This document shows positions 7,240 to 16,600 of a DNA stretch of 64,000 nucleotides, piece by piece. Location of the stretch: the NCBI RefSeq assembly GCF_006346325.1, contig NZ_VDYR01000001.1:1736001-1800000 (forward strand), given 5' to 3'. A program made the position numbers and the translations under genes. The notes beneath the pieces are model-generated. The model ran no database searches. It saw only the letters and a list, made by a program, of their open reading frames with translations, and had not been told where the DNA came from. Positions within the stretch are counted from its first letter, which is position 1; each line of letters begins with the position of its first letter. This DNA comes from Sphingomonas japonica. Its GTDB lineage: Bacteria; Pseudomonadota; Alphaproteobacteria; Sphingomonadales; Sphingomonadaceae.

Positions 7240-8589
7240 TTACTGGCTTACGGTAGCCGTGTTGAACGACCCCGACTGCGTCACGAACGACATGTTGCCG
7301 TCGGTGAACTGCTGGACCGTCGCGGTGTTGTTGTTGCCGCTCTGATCGACGTCGGACATGTTGCCGTCGCCATACTGACCGACGAACGCGTAGTTGAACG
7401 ATCCGGTCTGCAGGATGTCCGACAGATTGCCGTCGCCCGACTGATCGTTGACGGCATAATGGTTGTCGCCATCCTGGTCGATCACCGATCCGTTGTTGTC
7501 ACCGGTCTGATAGATCGCGGCGGACATGTTCTCGGTCGGCGGGCTGTCTTCCTGCTGAGTGATGCTGGCGGTATTGTTGCTGCCAGTCTGATAGGCGAAC
7601 GCGTCGCTGTCCTCGGCGCGCTGGGTGATCGTGGCGCTGTTGTTGTCACCAGCCAGCTGCCAGACATAGGCGACCGAGCGGTTGCCGTAGTTCTGGACCA
7701 GCGCATCGCTGTTGGTGCCCCACTGGAGCACTTCGGCATAGCCCTGATTGGCGCGCTGGAACACCTGCGAGTCGTTGCTGTCGCCCGCCTGATCGACGTA
7801 CACCTGCGAGTTGATCGGGCGCACACCGCCGGGCGAGGTCTGATCGACCAGGCTGGTATTCCCGTTCCCGGACTGGTTGACGTCCGCGGTGACGTCCTCG
7901 CCGTCCTGGATCACGTCGGACAGGTTGCCGTCGCCGCTTTGATCGACGAACGCGTCATCATTGGTGCCGGTCTGCGCGACGCTCGAGCTGTTGAATGCGC
8001 CGCTCTGGTTGACATAGGCTTCGCCGGCATCTCCGGTCTGATCGACCGAACTGTCGTTGAGCAAGCCCGGCTGATTGACCTGCGCGATATGGCCGCCCGA
8101 GCCTGCCTGATTGATCGTGCTGGAGTTGCCCCAGCTATCGTCCGACAGCGCGGCGGTAGCATCGCCTTGGTTGACTGTTGCCGAGTTGCCGTCGCTCGAC
8201 TGGCTGACGCTCGAGGTCTGGCCGTCATCGAGTTGGGTGACACTGGCGGTGTTGCCGTTTCCGGACTGGTCGATCAGCGAGTTGCTCTGCAGCGCAAAGG
8301 TGCTCGTATCCTGATTGACCGTCGCCGAGTTGCTGTCGCCGGACTGGAGCACGTCCGACACGTTCTGCGGCGTCGCGCCGCTGCCATCGTCGGCCTGGGT
8401 GACGGTGGCAGTGTTGCTTGCGCCGCTCTGATCGACCAGCGAGTCGCCGCCCGACAGCGATCCGGTCTGGTCGACCGTCGCACCGTTGCCGGTATTGGTC
8501 TGATTGACCACGCTGATCGACTGCGCGAACGCAGGCGCTGCAAACGACAGGGCCAGCACCGAGGCTGCGCCAAGAAGTACGTTCTTCAT
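7240..8589 (-). CDS. Very long acidic curlin (CsgA-like major amyloid subunit)
   Basis: A 449-residue secreted curlin. A GGGAG upstream and the signal MKNVLLGAASVLALSFAAPA with cleavage near AFAQ fix the start. The frame runs 71 codons further upstream without signal character. The mature part is almost entirely curlin-type units of about 11 residues (SDVDQSGNNNTATVQQ, FVTQSGSFNTATVSQ), roughly three dozen of them. E. coli CsgA has five 22-residue repeats in 151 residues. Composition is dominated by Asp, Ser, Asn, Gln, Gly and Thr, with very few Lys or Arg, so the fibre would be strongly acidic. It would be exported through CsgG to form extracellular amyloid in biofilm. Codon repetition leaves a long open frame on the opposite strand, which is not a gene. 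Confidence 0.9.
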   Translation of the reverse strand: MKNVLLGAASVLALSFAAPAFAQSISVVNQTNTGNGATVDQTGSLSGGDSLVDQSGASNTATVTQADDGSGATPQNVSDVLQSGDSNSATVNQDTSTFALQSNSLIDQSGNGNTASVTQLDDGQTSSVSQSSDGNSATVNQGDATAALSDDSWGNSSTINQAGSGGHIAQVNQPGLLNDSSVDQTGDAGEAYVNQSGAFNSSSVAQTGTNDDAFVDQSGDGNLSDVIQDGEDVTADVNQSGNGNTSLVDQTSPGGVRPINSQVYVDQAGDSNDSQVFQRANQGYAEVLQWGTNSDALVQNYGNRSVAYVWQLAGDNNSATITQRAEDSDAFAYQTGSNNTASITQQEDSPPTENMSAAIYQTGDNNGSVIDQDGDNHYAVNDQSGDGNLSDILQTGSFNYAFVGQYGDGNMSDVDQSGNNNTATVQQFTDGNMSFVTQSGSFNTATVSQ

Positions 8590-8939
8590 TTCTATTCTCC
8601 CATTCGATGCGGGGACGGCAGGATCGCCGCCCCCGGGTCGGTCGCGGGAATGCCCCCGCTCTGTACCGCCGGACGATATTCGAACGGCGCGGCCGGCCCC
8701 GCGCCAATCGACGGGAAAAAGAGATCGGAGACAGGAACCCGGCGGTGGGCCTTGGGGGTGCGGCCACCGGATCCACTTGCGCAGGACGGCCCGGAAGCGC
8801 ATCCTGTAGGGGTGAGCATGTCTCGCAATCCGGCTCGGGTCCCGTACCCTTGCCGATCGGGCCCATCAGCGGCATGACTCCAATCGTGGCCGCTGGTGGG
8901 TTCGCCTGCGTCCGGCCAGGCCGGGCGCGTATCGCTGCA
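8590..8939. other. Intergenic region between csgG and the large curlin gene
   Basis: 350 bases without a supported gene. A hairpin with arms GGCGCGG (8686-8692) and CCGCGCC (8699-8705) lies about 100 bases before the curlin start codon. It may end csgFG transcription or be a leader structure of the curlin messenger. I could not pick out a convincing promoter. Overlapping short frames look like composition artefacts. Confidence 0.4.
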
Positions 8940-10040
8940 TCATCCTCCTTTCGCGGACGCCGGCGACGCCGTGCGCTGGGGCTGAACGGAAACCTGGGGC
9001 GCCGGACCGAGTAGCGGCGGCACGGTCAATGTCGGAGCGGCGGGCTGCGGCCGCGTCGCTTGGACCGGCGCAGCAGCAGGCGCACGGACTGCGACCCTGG
9101 GACGCGGCTGCGCAGCCATGCGCGGCGGGCATGCGCCGCTTACCAGGGTTCCATCGACCTGATGGGCCAGCGCCACGCTCGACTCGGCTATATTGTCGCG
9201 CTGCGCATAATAGCTGCGCAGCATCGCTTCGCTCGCGGCCGGGGTGCTCGACAAACACCACAGCCCCATCGATGCGCCTTCCAGCACCAGGCCATAGACG
9301 GCGGCTTCGATCGCCTGCTGCAGCGCCAGCGCGTCGGGCTCGTTGAAGGCGACGCCCGCCTCGAGTTCGAGCAGGTCCTTGAACGCGACATAGCGGAACG
9401 AATTGGCGTCCACCCCGATCGAGGCGATCGACTTGCGGACGCTGACATTGGTCAGCACCTCGCCGGTCTTGACGCTGACCGCGCGCAGATAGACCGTCAC
9501 CGTATCCTCGCGATACTGCGTCGACGCGCCGATGCCGAGGAATCGTGCGCCCAGCCCGCCCGACTTGGTATTCGCGTCATAGCCGATGATTCCGCCCTCC
9601 AGCAGGATCCCGGCGAACAACAGGGGCGGCAGCGCCTGGGGATTGAGCGTCTTTTCGCCGAGATAGGAGGAGCGCATGTCGCGGATCACGGCGCGCTCGC
9701 GCAGCAGGTTGTCGAGTCGCTCGCGCTCGATCACCGTGAACCAGCGGCGATTGCCCGCCGCCTGCAGCGCCTTGACGAGGATCGAGGTCGCGCCTTGCGT
9801 CACCGCGCGAGACAGCGTCTGGACGCCGTCGGTCGGCTTGAACTGTCCGGTCTGGTCGGTGAAATTATAGACGGCGACGGCGATCAGGTCGCCCGCGGGG
9901 GGCAATTGCTGCAACGTCGAGGTCATCGGCGTCGGCCGCGTCGCCTGCGCCTGTGACCAGCTTGCCTCGTTATGCGCCGCGCAGGCACCTAGCGACAGCG
10001 CCGCCATCCCCGCCCCCGCGCGCCTCGCCCACGGCGTCAT
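8940..10040 (-). CDS. csgG: Curli secretion channel lipoprotein CsgG
   Basis: A 366-residue lipoprotein that forms the outer-membrane pore for curlin export. The signal peptide ends in the lipobox LGAC (MTPWARRAGAGMAALSLGAC). Characteristic CsgG stretches include IAVAVYNFTDQTGQFK, FTVIERERLDNLLRERA, LLFAGILLEGGIIGYDANTK and DTVTVYLRAVSVKTGEVL. E. coli CsgG has 277 residues. This one carries an extra Pro/Ala-rich tail of about 60 residues after VSGACPPRMA, possibly in the periplasm. The start lies two bases after the csgF stop. A longer frame upstream overlaps csgF and is rejected. Confidence 0.95.
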   Translation of the reverse strand: MTPWARRAGAGMAALSLGACAAHNEASWSQAQATRPTPMTSTLQQLPPAGDLIAVAVYNFTDQTGQFKPTDGVQTLSRAVTQGATSILVKALQAAGNRRWFTVIERERLDNLLRERAVIRDMRSSYLGEKTLNPQALPPLLFAGILLEGGIIGYDANTKSGGLGARFLGIGASTQYREDTVTVYLRAVSVKTGEVLTNVSVRKSIASIGVDANSFRYVAFKDLLELEAGVAFNEPDALALQQAIEAAVYGLVLEGASMGLWCLSSTPAASEAMLRSYYAQRDNIAESSVALAHQVDGTLVSGACPPRMAAQPRPRVAVRAPAAAPVQATRPQPAAPTLTVPPLLGPAPQVSVQPQRTASPASAKGG

Positions 10041-10042
10041 GG

Positions 10043-10501
10043 CTAGAGCCCGAGCCCGAGGGAGCTGCCGTCCTGCAGCAGCGGGACGACGATCTCCGTG
10101 ACGGTCCCATCGGCATTGTTGGTGATCGTCAGCGTCACCGAATCGATCCCGCGGACGAACGAAATCTCCTGGTCGCCGAACTGGATCAGTCCGCTGTCCT
10201 GCGCATTCTCGCCAAAGATGATCTCGTTGATCTGAGTCGCCAGCGACGACAGCAGCCGGCTTTGCAGCGTGCGGAGGAACTGCGATCCGGGATCGGCCGA
10301 GCTGATCGCGGTCGGGTCCTTGTACTTGCTTTGCGCCGAAGCGATGCCGAGCAGGTGCGCTGAATTGAAGGGATTGCCGCCGAACGAGGGATTGATCGGC
10401 GTGTAGACGATGTCCGACGCAAGGCTCGGCGCAGGTACCGACAGTGTTCCCACCAACGATATCGCCGCAAGCGATTGTACCCAAGGTTTGAAAGTAAACA
10501 T
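10043..10501 (-). CDS. csgF: Curli assembly protein CsgF
   Basis: A 152-residue secreted protein with GGAGG before the ATG and a signal peptide ending near PSLASD. The mature N-terminus, IVYTPINPSFGGNPFNSAHL, is the conserved CsgF region that plugs into the CsgG channel and couples it to the nucleator at the cell surface. The C-terminus ends with a beta-rich segment (SVTLTITNNADGTVTEIVVP). It is the first gene of the csgF-csgG unit and faces the divergent sensor-kinase gene across a 375-base regulatory region. csgE, which normally sits beside csgF, is not present here. Confidence 0.95.
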   Translation of the reverse strand: MFTFKPWVQSLAAISLVGTLSVPAPSLASDIVYTPINPSFGGNPFNSAHLLGIASAQSKYKDPTAISSADPGSQFLRTLQSRLLSSLATQINEIIFGENAQDSGLIQFGDQEISFVRGIDSVTLTITNNADGTVTEIVVPLLQDGSSLGLGL

Positions 10502-10642
10502 CCGGCCCTCCCCGAGTGCAGATCGATCAGCGCTCCACCAGGAATCGCGAGGGCGATCCCGAGCGAAAATGCCAATGCCCAAGTCTGTTTTCACAAACTC
10601 GATTCAGTCATGTCGATGCGACCAGGAAGTGGCTCAATGCGC

Positions 10643-10666
10643 TCAAGACATCTACACTTGTCTTGA
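10643..10666. promoter_or_regulatory. Operator-like dyad upstream of csgF
   Basis: TCAAGACA, eight-base spacer, TGTCTTGA form a perfect eight-base inverted repeat 142 bases before the csgF start. Size and symmetry suit a dimeric helix-turn-helix regulator, such as the LuxR/FixJ-type response regulator encoded nearby. Binding is inference. Confidence 0.5.
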
Positions 10667-10760
10667 CGAAACCACTGTTGATACCGCCGAGCGCTGTCCT
10701 CTCTGTTGGAGGCGACTCGATCGCTACTGGAGATGTGCTACAATCGATCGGTGAGATCGA

Positions 10761-10782
10761 CCATCCGTAACGATACGGATGG
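10761..10782. promoter_or_regulatory. Dyad/stem-loop upstream of the sensor kinase
   Basis: CCATCCGTA (10761-10769), ACGA, TACGGATGG (10774-10782) are perfectly complementary. The dyad lies 94 bases before the kinase start. It could be an operator for autoregulation or a hairpin in the leader transcript. Confidence 0.5.
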
Positions 10783-10876
10783 TATTTGACCGACCACCGG
10801 GTGTAGGACGGTCGCACAGAAGGCACCCGGCGAGGGGCCCGTTTGCGTCGCGCTCGATTCAGGGGGATGCCAAACG

Positions 10877-12790
10877 ATGCCCAGCGACTATCTGTCCCGA
10901 CCGATATCGCTCCACTGGCTCAGGATGCCGGCTGGAGATTCATTGGGCCATTGGCGTCAGTCCCTGCACGCCAAGCCCTATGTTGGCGCGATGTGCGCGG
11001 TAGCGGTTGCTACCGCGCTGCGCGGACTGGTCGAGCCCATCCTCGACCATCGCATGCCGTACACCCTTTATCTGCCGGCGATCATCGTCGCGGCGGCGTT
11101 CTGCGGCGCTGGTCCTGCAATATTCGCGGTACTGGCCAGCGCGACGATCGCCATCGTCACGTTCCAGCCGTTCGTGCCCGATGCGATTCATTTCACCGCG
11201 CTGGGCGTGTTTCTTGCGACGTCCGGCGGGATCATCGCGCTGACCGGGCGGCTGGTGCTGTGGCGAGACACCGCGCTACGCGAACACGCCCTAGCCGATC
11301 GCCGAACCGTCGAGGCGCGCATGCTCGCCGAAGAAATGTCGCTGCTGGTCGATGCCGCTGCCGACCATGCGATCTACTTTCTGGATACCGATGGGCACGT
11401 CAGCCTGTGGAGCCCGAACGCGATGCGGATCAGCGGCTGGACGCAGAGCGAAGCGATCGGAAGAGGCTTCGATCTGTTCTATTGCGCGGACGATCGCGCC
11501 GCGGGAGTGCCCCAACGCGCCCTCGCCGAAGCGCGTGCGCACGGAAAGCTGCGCAGCCGCGGCCGGCGCTGCCGCAAGGATGGCAGTAGCTTCATTGCCG
11601 ACGTCACGCTGACCGCGCTGTATGATGACGACGGCCGGCTGCGCGGCTTCGGCAAGGTGATGCGCGACGTCACCGAAGAGGCGACGGCCGCGCACGAAAT
11701 AGAGATCCGCGAACGCCAGTTGAGTTCGATTCTCGCGACCGCGCCCGAAGCGACCGTGGTGACCGATTGCGACGGCCGGATCACCGCGTTCAATCACGCG
11801 GCGCAGGCGCTGTTCGGCTATGACCGGGCCGACATCATCGGTTGCGAGGACAAGATCCTGTCGCTGGAACTCGCCGCCCTGCCGGACGAGCCCGCCCGGT
11901 TCGATCGGCTCGCCGTGGCGACACCGCATCGCGGGCGCGCACGCCGCGCGGACGGCACGCTGGTGCCTGTCGAAGTAACGGTCGGGCGCGCCGCGATCGG
12001 CGACAAGCCGCTGTTCACCGCCTTCATCCGCGACCTGTCCGACGAAATCGCGACGCGCAACCGGCTCGACAAGGTCCAGTCGCAATTGCTGCATCTGTCT
12101 CGCATCAACGCGATGGGCACGATGGCATCGACCCTGGCGCACGAACTGAACCAGCCGCTGACCGCGGCCGAAAGCTATGTCGGCGCCGCGCGCTCGATGC
12201 TGGCGACGGGGGGTGCCGAAAAGACCGATCAAGCGTCGCGCGCGCTGGAGGCAGCCTCGGCACAGGTGCTGCGCGCAGGCTCGATCATCCGGCGGACGCG
12301 CGAGATGCTGGCACAGCGCGACACCAGCTATGTCCACGAAGATCTGGAGGAACTGGTCCGCGACGCCGCGGCGCTGGCGTTACTTGGCATCCGGGACAGC
12401 GGCATCGCCACCGACATCCGCATTGCGCCGAATATCGGTACGGTGCTGGTCGATCGCGTCCAGATCCAGCAGGTCATCCACAATTTGCTGCGCAACGCGA
12501 TCGACGCAGTCCAGCATTGCCCGGTGCGGACGATCCGTCTGGCAGTCACGGGCGGTGATCCCGATTTCGCGACCGTCACGGTGAGCGACACCGGCATCGG
12601 CCTGACCGAGGATGAGCATCTTCGCCTGTTCACCGCATTCTACAGCACCAAGAAGAGCGGAATGGGGGTCGGCCTGTCGATCTGTCGCACGATCGTCGAG
12701 GCGCATGGCGGGCGGATCTGGGCATCACGGCGGGAGGGCGGCGGGGCAGAGTTCCGCTTCACCCTCCGCCGCACCGATTGGGGGCAGTGA
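10877..12790 (+). CDS. FixL-like membrane PAS sensor histidine kinase
   Basis: A 637-residue kinase. Residues about 35-130 form several membrane helices like a DUF4118/MASE-type sensor. Two PAS domains follow (about 152-270 and 280-390), then the dimerisation helix with MASTLAHELNQPL (phospho-acceptor His422). The ATPase domain has N540 in NLLRNAID, DTGIG at 571-575 and GMGVGLSI at 595-602. The H-box is of the FixL/DctB type. The second PAS lacks an evident haem-ligand His at the place seen in rhizobial FixL, so oxygen sensing should not be assumed. It is one base from the response-regulator gene and divergent from csgF. Control of curli genes is inference. Confidence 0.93.
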   Translation: MPSDYLSRPISLHWLRMPAGDSLGHWRQSLHAKPYVGAMCAVAVATALRGLVEPILDHRMPYTLYLPAIIVAAAFCGAGPAIFAVLASATIAIVTFQPFVPDAIHFTALGVFLATSGGIIALTGRLVLWRDTALREHALADRRTVEARMLAEEMSLLVDAAADHAIYFLDTDGHVSLWSPNAMRISGWTQSEAIGRGFDLFYCADDRAAGVPQRALAEARAHGKLRSRGRRCRKDGSSFIADVTLTALYDDDGRLRGFGKVMRDVTEEATAAHEIEIRERQLSSILATAPEATVVTDCDGRITAFNHAAQALFGYDRADIIGCEDKILSLELAALPDEPARFDRLAVATPHRGRARRADGTLVPVEVTVGRAAIGDKPLFTAFIRDLSDEIATRNRLDKVQSQLLHLSRINAMGTMASTLAHELNQPLTAAESYVGAARSMLATGGAEKTDQASRALEAASAQVLRAGSIIRRTREMLAQRDTSYVHEDLEELVRDAAALALLGIRDSGIATDIRIAPNIGTVLVDRVQIQQVIHNLLRNAIDAVQHCPVRTIRLAVTGGDPDFATVTVSDTGIGLTEDEHLRLFTAFYSTKKSGMGVGLSICRTIVEAHGGRIWASRREGGGAEFRFTLRRTDWGQ

Positions 12791-12791
12791 C

Positions 12792-13460
12792 ATGACAGTC
12801 AGCAGTCCCGCCACCGGCACCGTCCATATCGTCGACGACGATGCCGCCATTCGCGAGAGCCTGTCGCTGGTTCTGGCTACCGCAGGCCACCGTGTCCATT
12901 GCTGGGAAGATGGGTGCGGCTTCCTTGCCGCCGCAGCAGCGCTGGGTCCGGCCTGTGCGATCCTCGACGTGCGCATGCCGCTGATCGACGGCCTGGCGGT
13001 GCAGCGCGAAGTAGTGGCTTTGCGGCTGCCGATCGCGGTGATCATCCTGACCGGCCATGCCGATGTGCCGTCGGCCGTGCGGACCCTGCGCGCGGGCGCG
13101 GTCAATTTTCTGGAAAAGCCGGTCGAAACGTCGGCACTGCTCCAGGCGGTGACCGACGCGCTGGCCACGATCGATCCCGGCGGCGGCAGCGATCATGCCG
13201 AGGCGCAGGCGCGGCGCAAGCTGGCGCTGCTGTCGCCGCGCGAACTCGAGGTGCTGCGGGGGCTGGCAGCGGGCAAGCAGAACAAGTCGATCGCAATCGA
13301 CCTCGGCATCAGCCACCGCACCGTCGAGGTGTACCGCGCGAACATCATGGAAAAGCTCGACGCCGCCAGCCTTTCCGAGGTGCTGTACGTCGCGTTCGCA
13401 GGCCATGTCCTGAGCACAGCGTCGCCCCTGCGAAGCGAGCACCGGCTGCTCTGCCATTGA
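12792..13460 (+). CDS. FixJ-like LuxR-family response regulator
   Basis: A 222-residue regulator with a receiver domain (acidic pocket Asp15-17, phospho-acceptor Asp59 in ILDVRMP, Thr87, Lys109) and a C-terminal LuxR helix-turn-helix (LSPRELEVLRGLAAGKQNKS, then ISHRTVEVYRANIMEKLD). The ATG is one base after the kinase stop, so both are co-transcribed. A frame extending upstream into the kinase gene is an artefact. The partner kinase should phosphorylate it. Likely targets include the divergent curli promoter and its own promoter, given the dyads between them, but this is inferred from position only. Confidence 0.94.
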   Translation: MTVSSPATGTVHIVDDDAAIRESLSLVLATAGHRVHCWEDGCGFLAAAAALGPACAILDVRMPLIDGLAVQREVVALRLPIAVIILTGHADVPSAVRTLRAGAVNFLEKPVETSALLQAVTDALATIDPGGGSDHAEAQARRKLALLSPRELEVLRGLAAGKQNKSIAIDLGISHRTVEVYRANIMEKLDAASLSEVLYVAFAGHVLSTASPLRSEHRLLCH

Positions 13461-13670
13461 CCGTCCCGCGCGGGGACATTCGGGCCTAGGCACAGCCGCG
13501 TTAACGATTTCATCGAACTGTAACGCGATCCGCATCGAACCTTCACAAAGCCTCCCTAGCGACGCACCATCACGCCGGGCGATCGCCCGCCGAATCATCG
13601 CAGCAGCGCGCCAGCAGGCATCATCGCGATGTCGGTAGGCCGATCATCATCGACTTGGGGAAGTTGACAC

Positions 13671-16600
13671 ATGGCACAGCAATATTTCGCGCTCGCAGCG
13701 GGCGATCTCCTGCAGGATTGGTCGGATACCGGGCTGCTCTCGGCGGATGACTGGAGCCGGGTGCCCAGCATCGTCGGCTATCGCGGCGACGGGCTGACCA
13801 GCGGCACCGGCGTCGATCCCCGCACCGTGCTGGGGTCGAGCGACGTCGTCGATGTCAACGTCAACCTTGCCAATCCCGACAGCTACACCACGGGCGGCGT
13901 CGCCGAGTTCGACGGCATCGCCAATCCTGTCGTCGCGCTGCAGGGTTCGGGTACCGCCCGCGCGCCGTATCTGGTGATCCACCTCGACACCACCGGGCGC
14001 GAGGACGTGGTGTTCGGGGCGCTGCTGCGCGACATCGACGCGGGCACCAGCGCGGTCCAGCCGGTCGCGATCCAGTACCGCGTCGGCGAAACCGGCGACT
14101 GGATCAATATCGATGGCGGTTATGTCGCCAATGCCAATATCGGCAGCGATACGCCGGTCAGCGTGACGCTTCCCGCCGACGCCAACGACCAGGCGCAGGT
14201 GCAGGTCCGCGTCCTCACCACCGATGCGGTCGGATCGGACGCATTCATCGGTGTCGATGACATCACAGTCACCAGCGCGCCGATCGCGGCGGCCGAGCCG
14301 GTGTTGCCGTGGATCAACGAATTCCATTACGACAATGACGGCGCCGATGCCGGCGAGGCGGTCGAGATTGCCGGGACCGCGGGCACCGACCTGACCGGCT
14401 GGTCGCTGGTGCTCTACAATGGTTCGAACAACGCGCCCTATGGCACGATCGCCTTGTCGGGCGTCATCGCCGATCAGGCCGATGGATACGGCACGCTGTC
14501 GTTCGCGGCAGTCGGGCTGCAGAACGGATCGCCCGACGGCTTCGCGCTGGTCGATGCCGGCGGCGCGGTCGTCCAGTTCCTGTCGTATGAAGGCACGATC
14601 ACCGCCGCGAGCGGCGCGGCGGCCGGTCTGACCAGCACCGATGTCGGCGTGGCCGAAGCAGCGTCCTCGCCGCTCGGCTTCTCGCTGCAGCTCAAGGGCA
14701 GCGGCGCGAGCTATGGCGATTTCACCTGGGCCGAGGCCAGCGACGACAGTTTCGGCGACGTCAATGACAGCCAGAGCTTTGGCGACGGCCCGCCTCCGCC
14801 AGTCGCCGGCGCGCTGTCGGTCGCCGATGCGTCGGTCGTCGAGGGCGACAGCGGCACCGCGGACCTGGTGTTCACGGTGACGCGCAGCGGTGGCAGCACC
14901 GGCGCGGTTTCGGCAACTTGGACCGTCACACTCGGCAGCGCGAGCGCAGGCGATCTTGCGACCTCAACGCTGACCGGCACGGTGAACTTCGCCGACGGCG
15001 CGACCAGCGCGACGATCGTCGTACCGGTACTGGGCGACACCGACGTCGAAGGTGACGAAGACCTCACGCTCACCCTGTCGAACGCCACCGGCGGCGCGAC
15101 GATCGCCGATGGCGAGGCGACCGGAACCATCGTCAACGACGATGCCGGCACTCCACCGCCTGCGGGCAGCGTGTTCATCAACGAAATCCATTACGATGAC
15201 GAATCGACTGACACCGGCGAGGGCATCGAGGTCGCCGGGCTTGCCGGTACCGACCTGACCGGCTGGTCGCTGGTGCTCTACAATGGCAATGGCGGTGCCA
15301 GCTATGGCACGATCGCGCTGTCGGGCGTGATCGCCGATCAGTCTAACGGCTATGGCACCGTGGCGGTCCCCGCGGTCGGCCTTCAGAACGGGTCGCCGGA
15401 CGGCATCGCGCTGATCGATGCCAGCGGCAACGTCGTCCAGTTCCTGTCGTACGAAGGCACGATGGTTGCCAGCAACGGCCCCGCCGCCGGCCTGACCAGC
15501 ACCGATATCGGCGTCGCGGAGGAACCCGCCCCGGGCGACGGCTTCTCGCTCCAGCTCAAGGGTGTCGGCGCCACCGCCGCAGACTTCGTGTGGACCGCAC
15601 CGAGCGACGACAGCTTCGGCGACGTCAATGACGGCCAGAGCTTCATCGCCCCCGACGGCACCGGCCAGATATCGATCCGCGACGCGCAGTTCGACGAAGG
15701 TGATGCCGGTACCACCGATTTCAGCTTCGTCGTCCGCCGCGCCGGCGGCAGCGCCAGCGAGGCGTCGGTAGACTATACCGTCACGCTCGACGGCAGCGCC
15801 GACGCTGCCGACTTCGGACCGGACGCCGCGTTCACCGGGACGGTGACCTTTGGCGCGGGTCAGAGCGAAGCGACGATCACCCTGCCCGTCGCCGGCGACC
15901 TGGTCGGCGAGTCCAATGAGACGTTCAGCGTCACGTTGTTGAACCCGAAGGGCGACATCGTCATTGCCGATGCCGACGCAATCGGCACCATCCTCAACGA
16001 CGATCTGGTGACGCTGGCGATCGGGACGATCCAGGGGCTCGGCCATGTTTCCGACTATGTCGGCCAGACGGTGCACACGAGCGGCATCGTCACGGCGGTC
16101 GATTCGAACGGCTATTATCTGCAGGATGCAGTCGGCGACGGTGACGCGGCGACATCGGACGGCATCTTCGTGTTCACCGGATCAGCCCCGACCGTTACGG
16201 TCGGCGATGCGCTAGAGGTAACCGGCAACGTCTCGGAGTTCCAGGGCGGACCGGCGGGCCTGTCGGTCACGCAGATCGACACCGCGACCGCCACCGTGGT
16301 CAGCAGCGGCAACGCGCTGCCGACCGCAGTCGTGATCGGCCAAGGCGGCGTCCTGCCGCCGAGCATGGTGATCGACGACGATGGCCTCACCAGCTACGAT
16401 CCAAGCAGCGACGGCATCGATTTCTACGAATCGCTCGAAGGCATGCTGGTGACGATCGACGCGCCGATGGCGGTCGCCAGCACCAATAATTTCGGCGAGA
16501 CGTTCGTGGTCGCGTCGGGCGGCGAGGGTGCGACCGGCGTCAACGATCGCGGCGGCATCACGCTGTCGCCGGGCGACTATAATCCGGAAAAGATCCAGAT

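Larger units (their letters stand above)
10502..10876. other. Divergent regulatory region between csgF and the sensor kinase
   Basis: These 375 bases contain no supported gene. They drive the curli genes leftward and the two-component system rightward. Two perfect dyads are present (listed separately). The lower GC content compared with flanking genes fits a promoter region. Exact -35/-10 boxes could not be assigned with confidence. Confidence 0.6.

Noticed and set aside
7069..8877. 602-codon open frame on the plus strand across the curlin genes
   Set aside because: It is the mirror of the repetitive curlin codons; the minus strand carries signal peptides, ribosome-binding sites and true curlin repeats.
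8590..8877. Upstream extension of the large curlin gene and overlapping frames
   Set aside because: The signal peptide and GGGAG before 8589 define the start; the upstream residues lack signal character.
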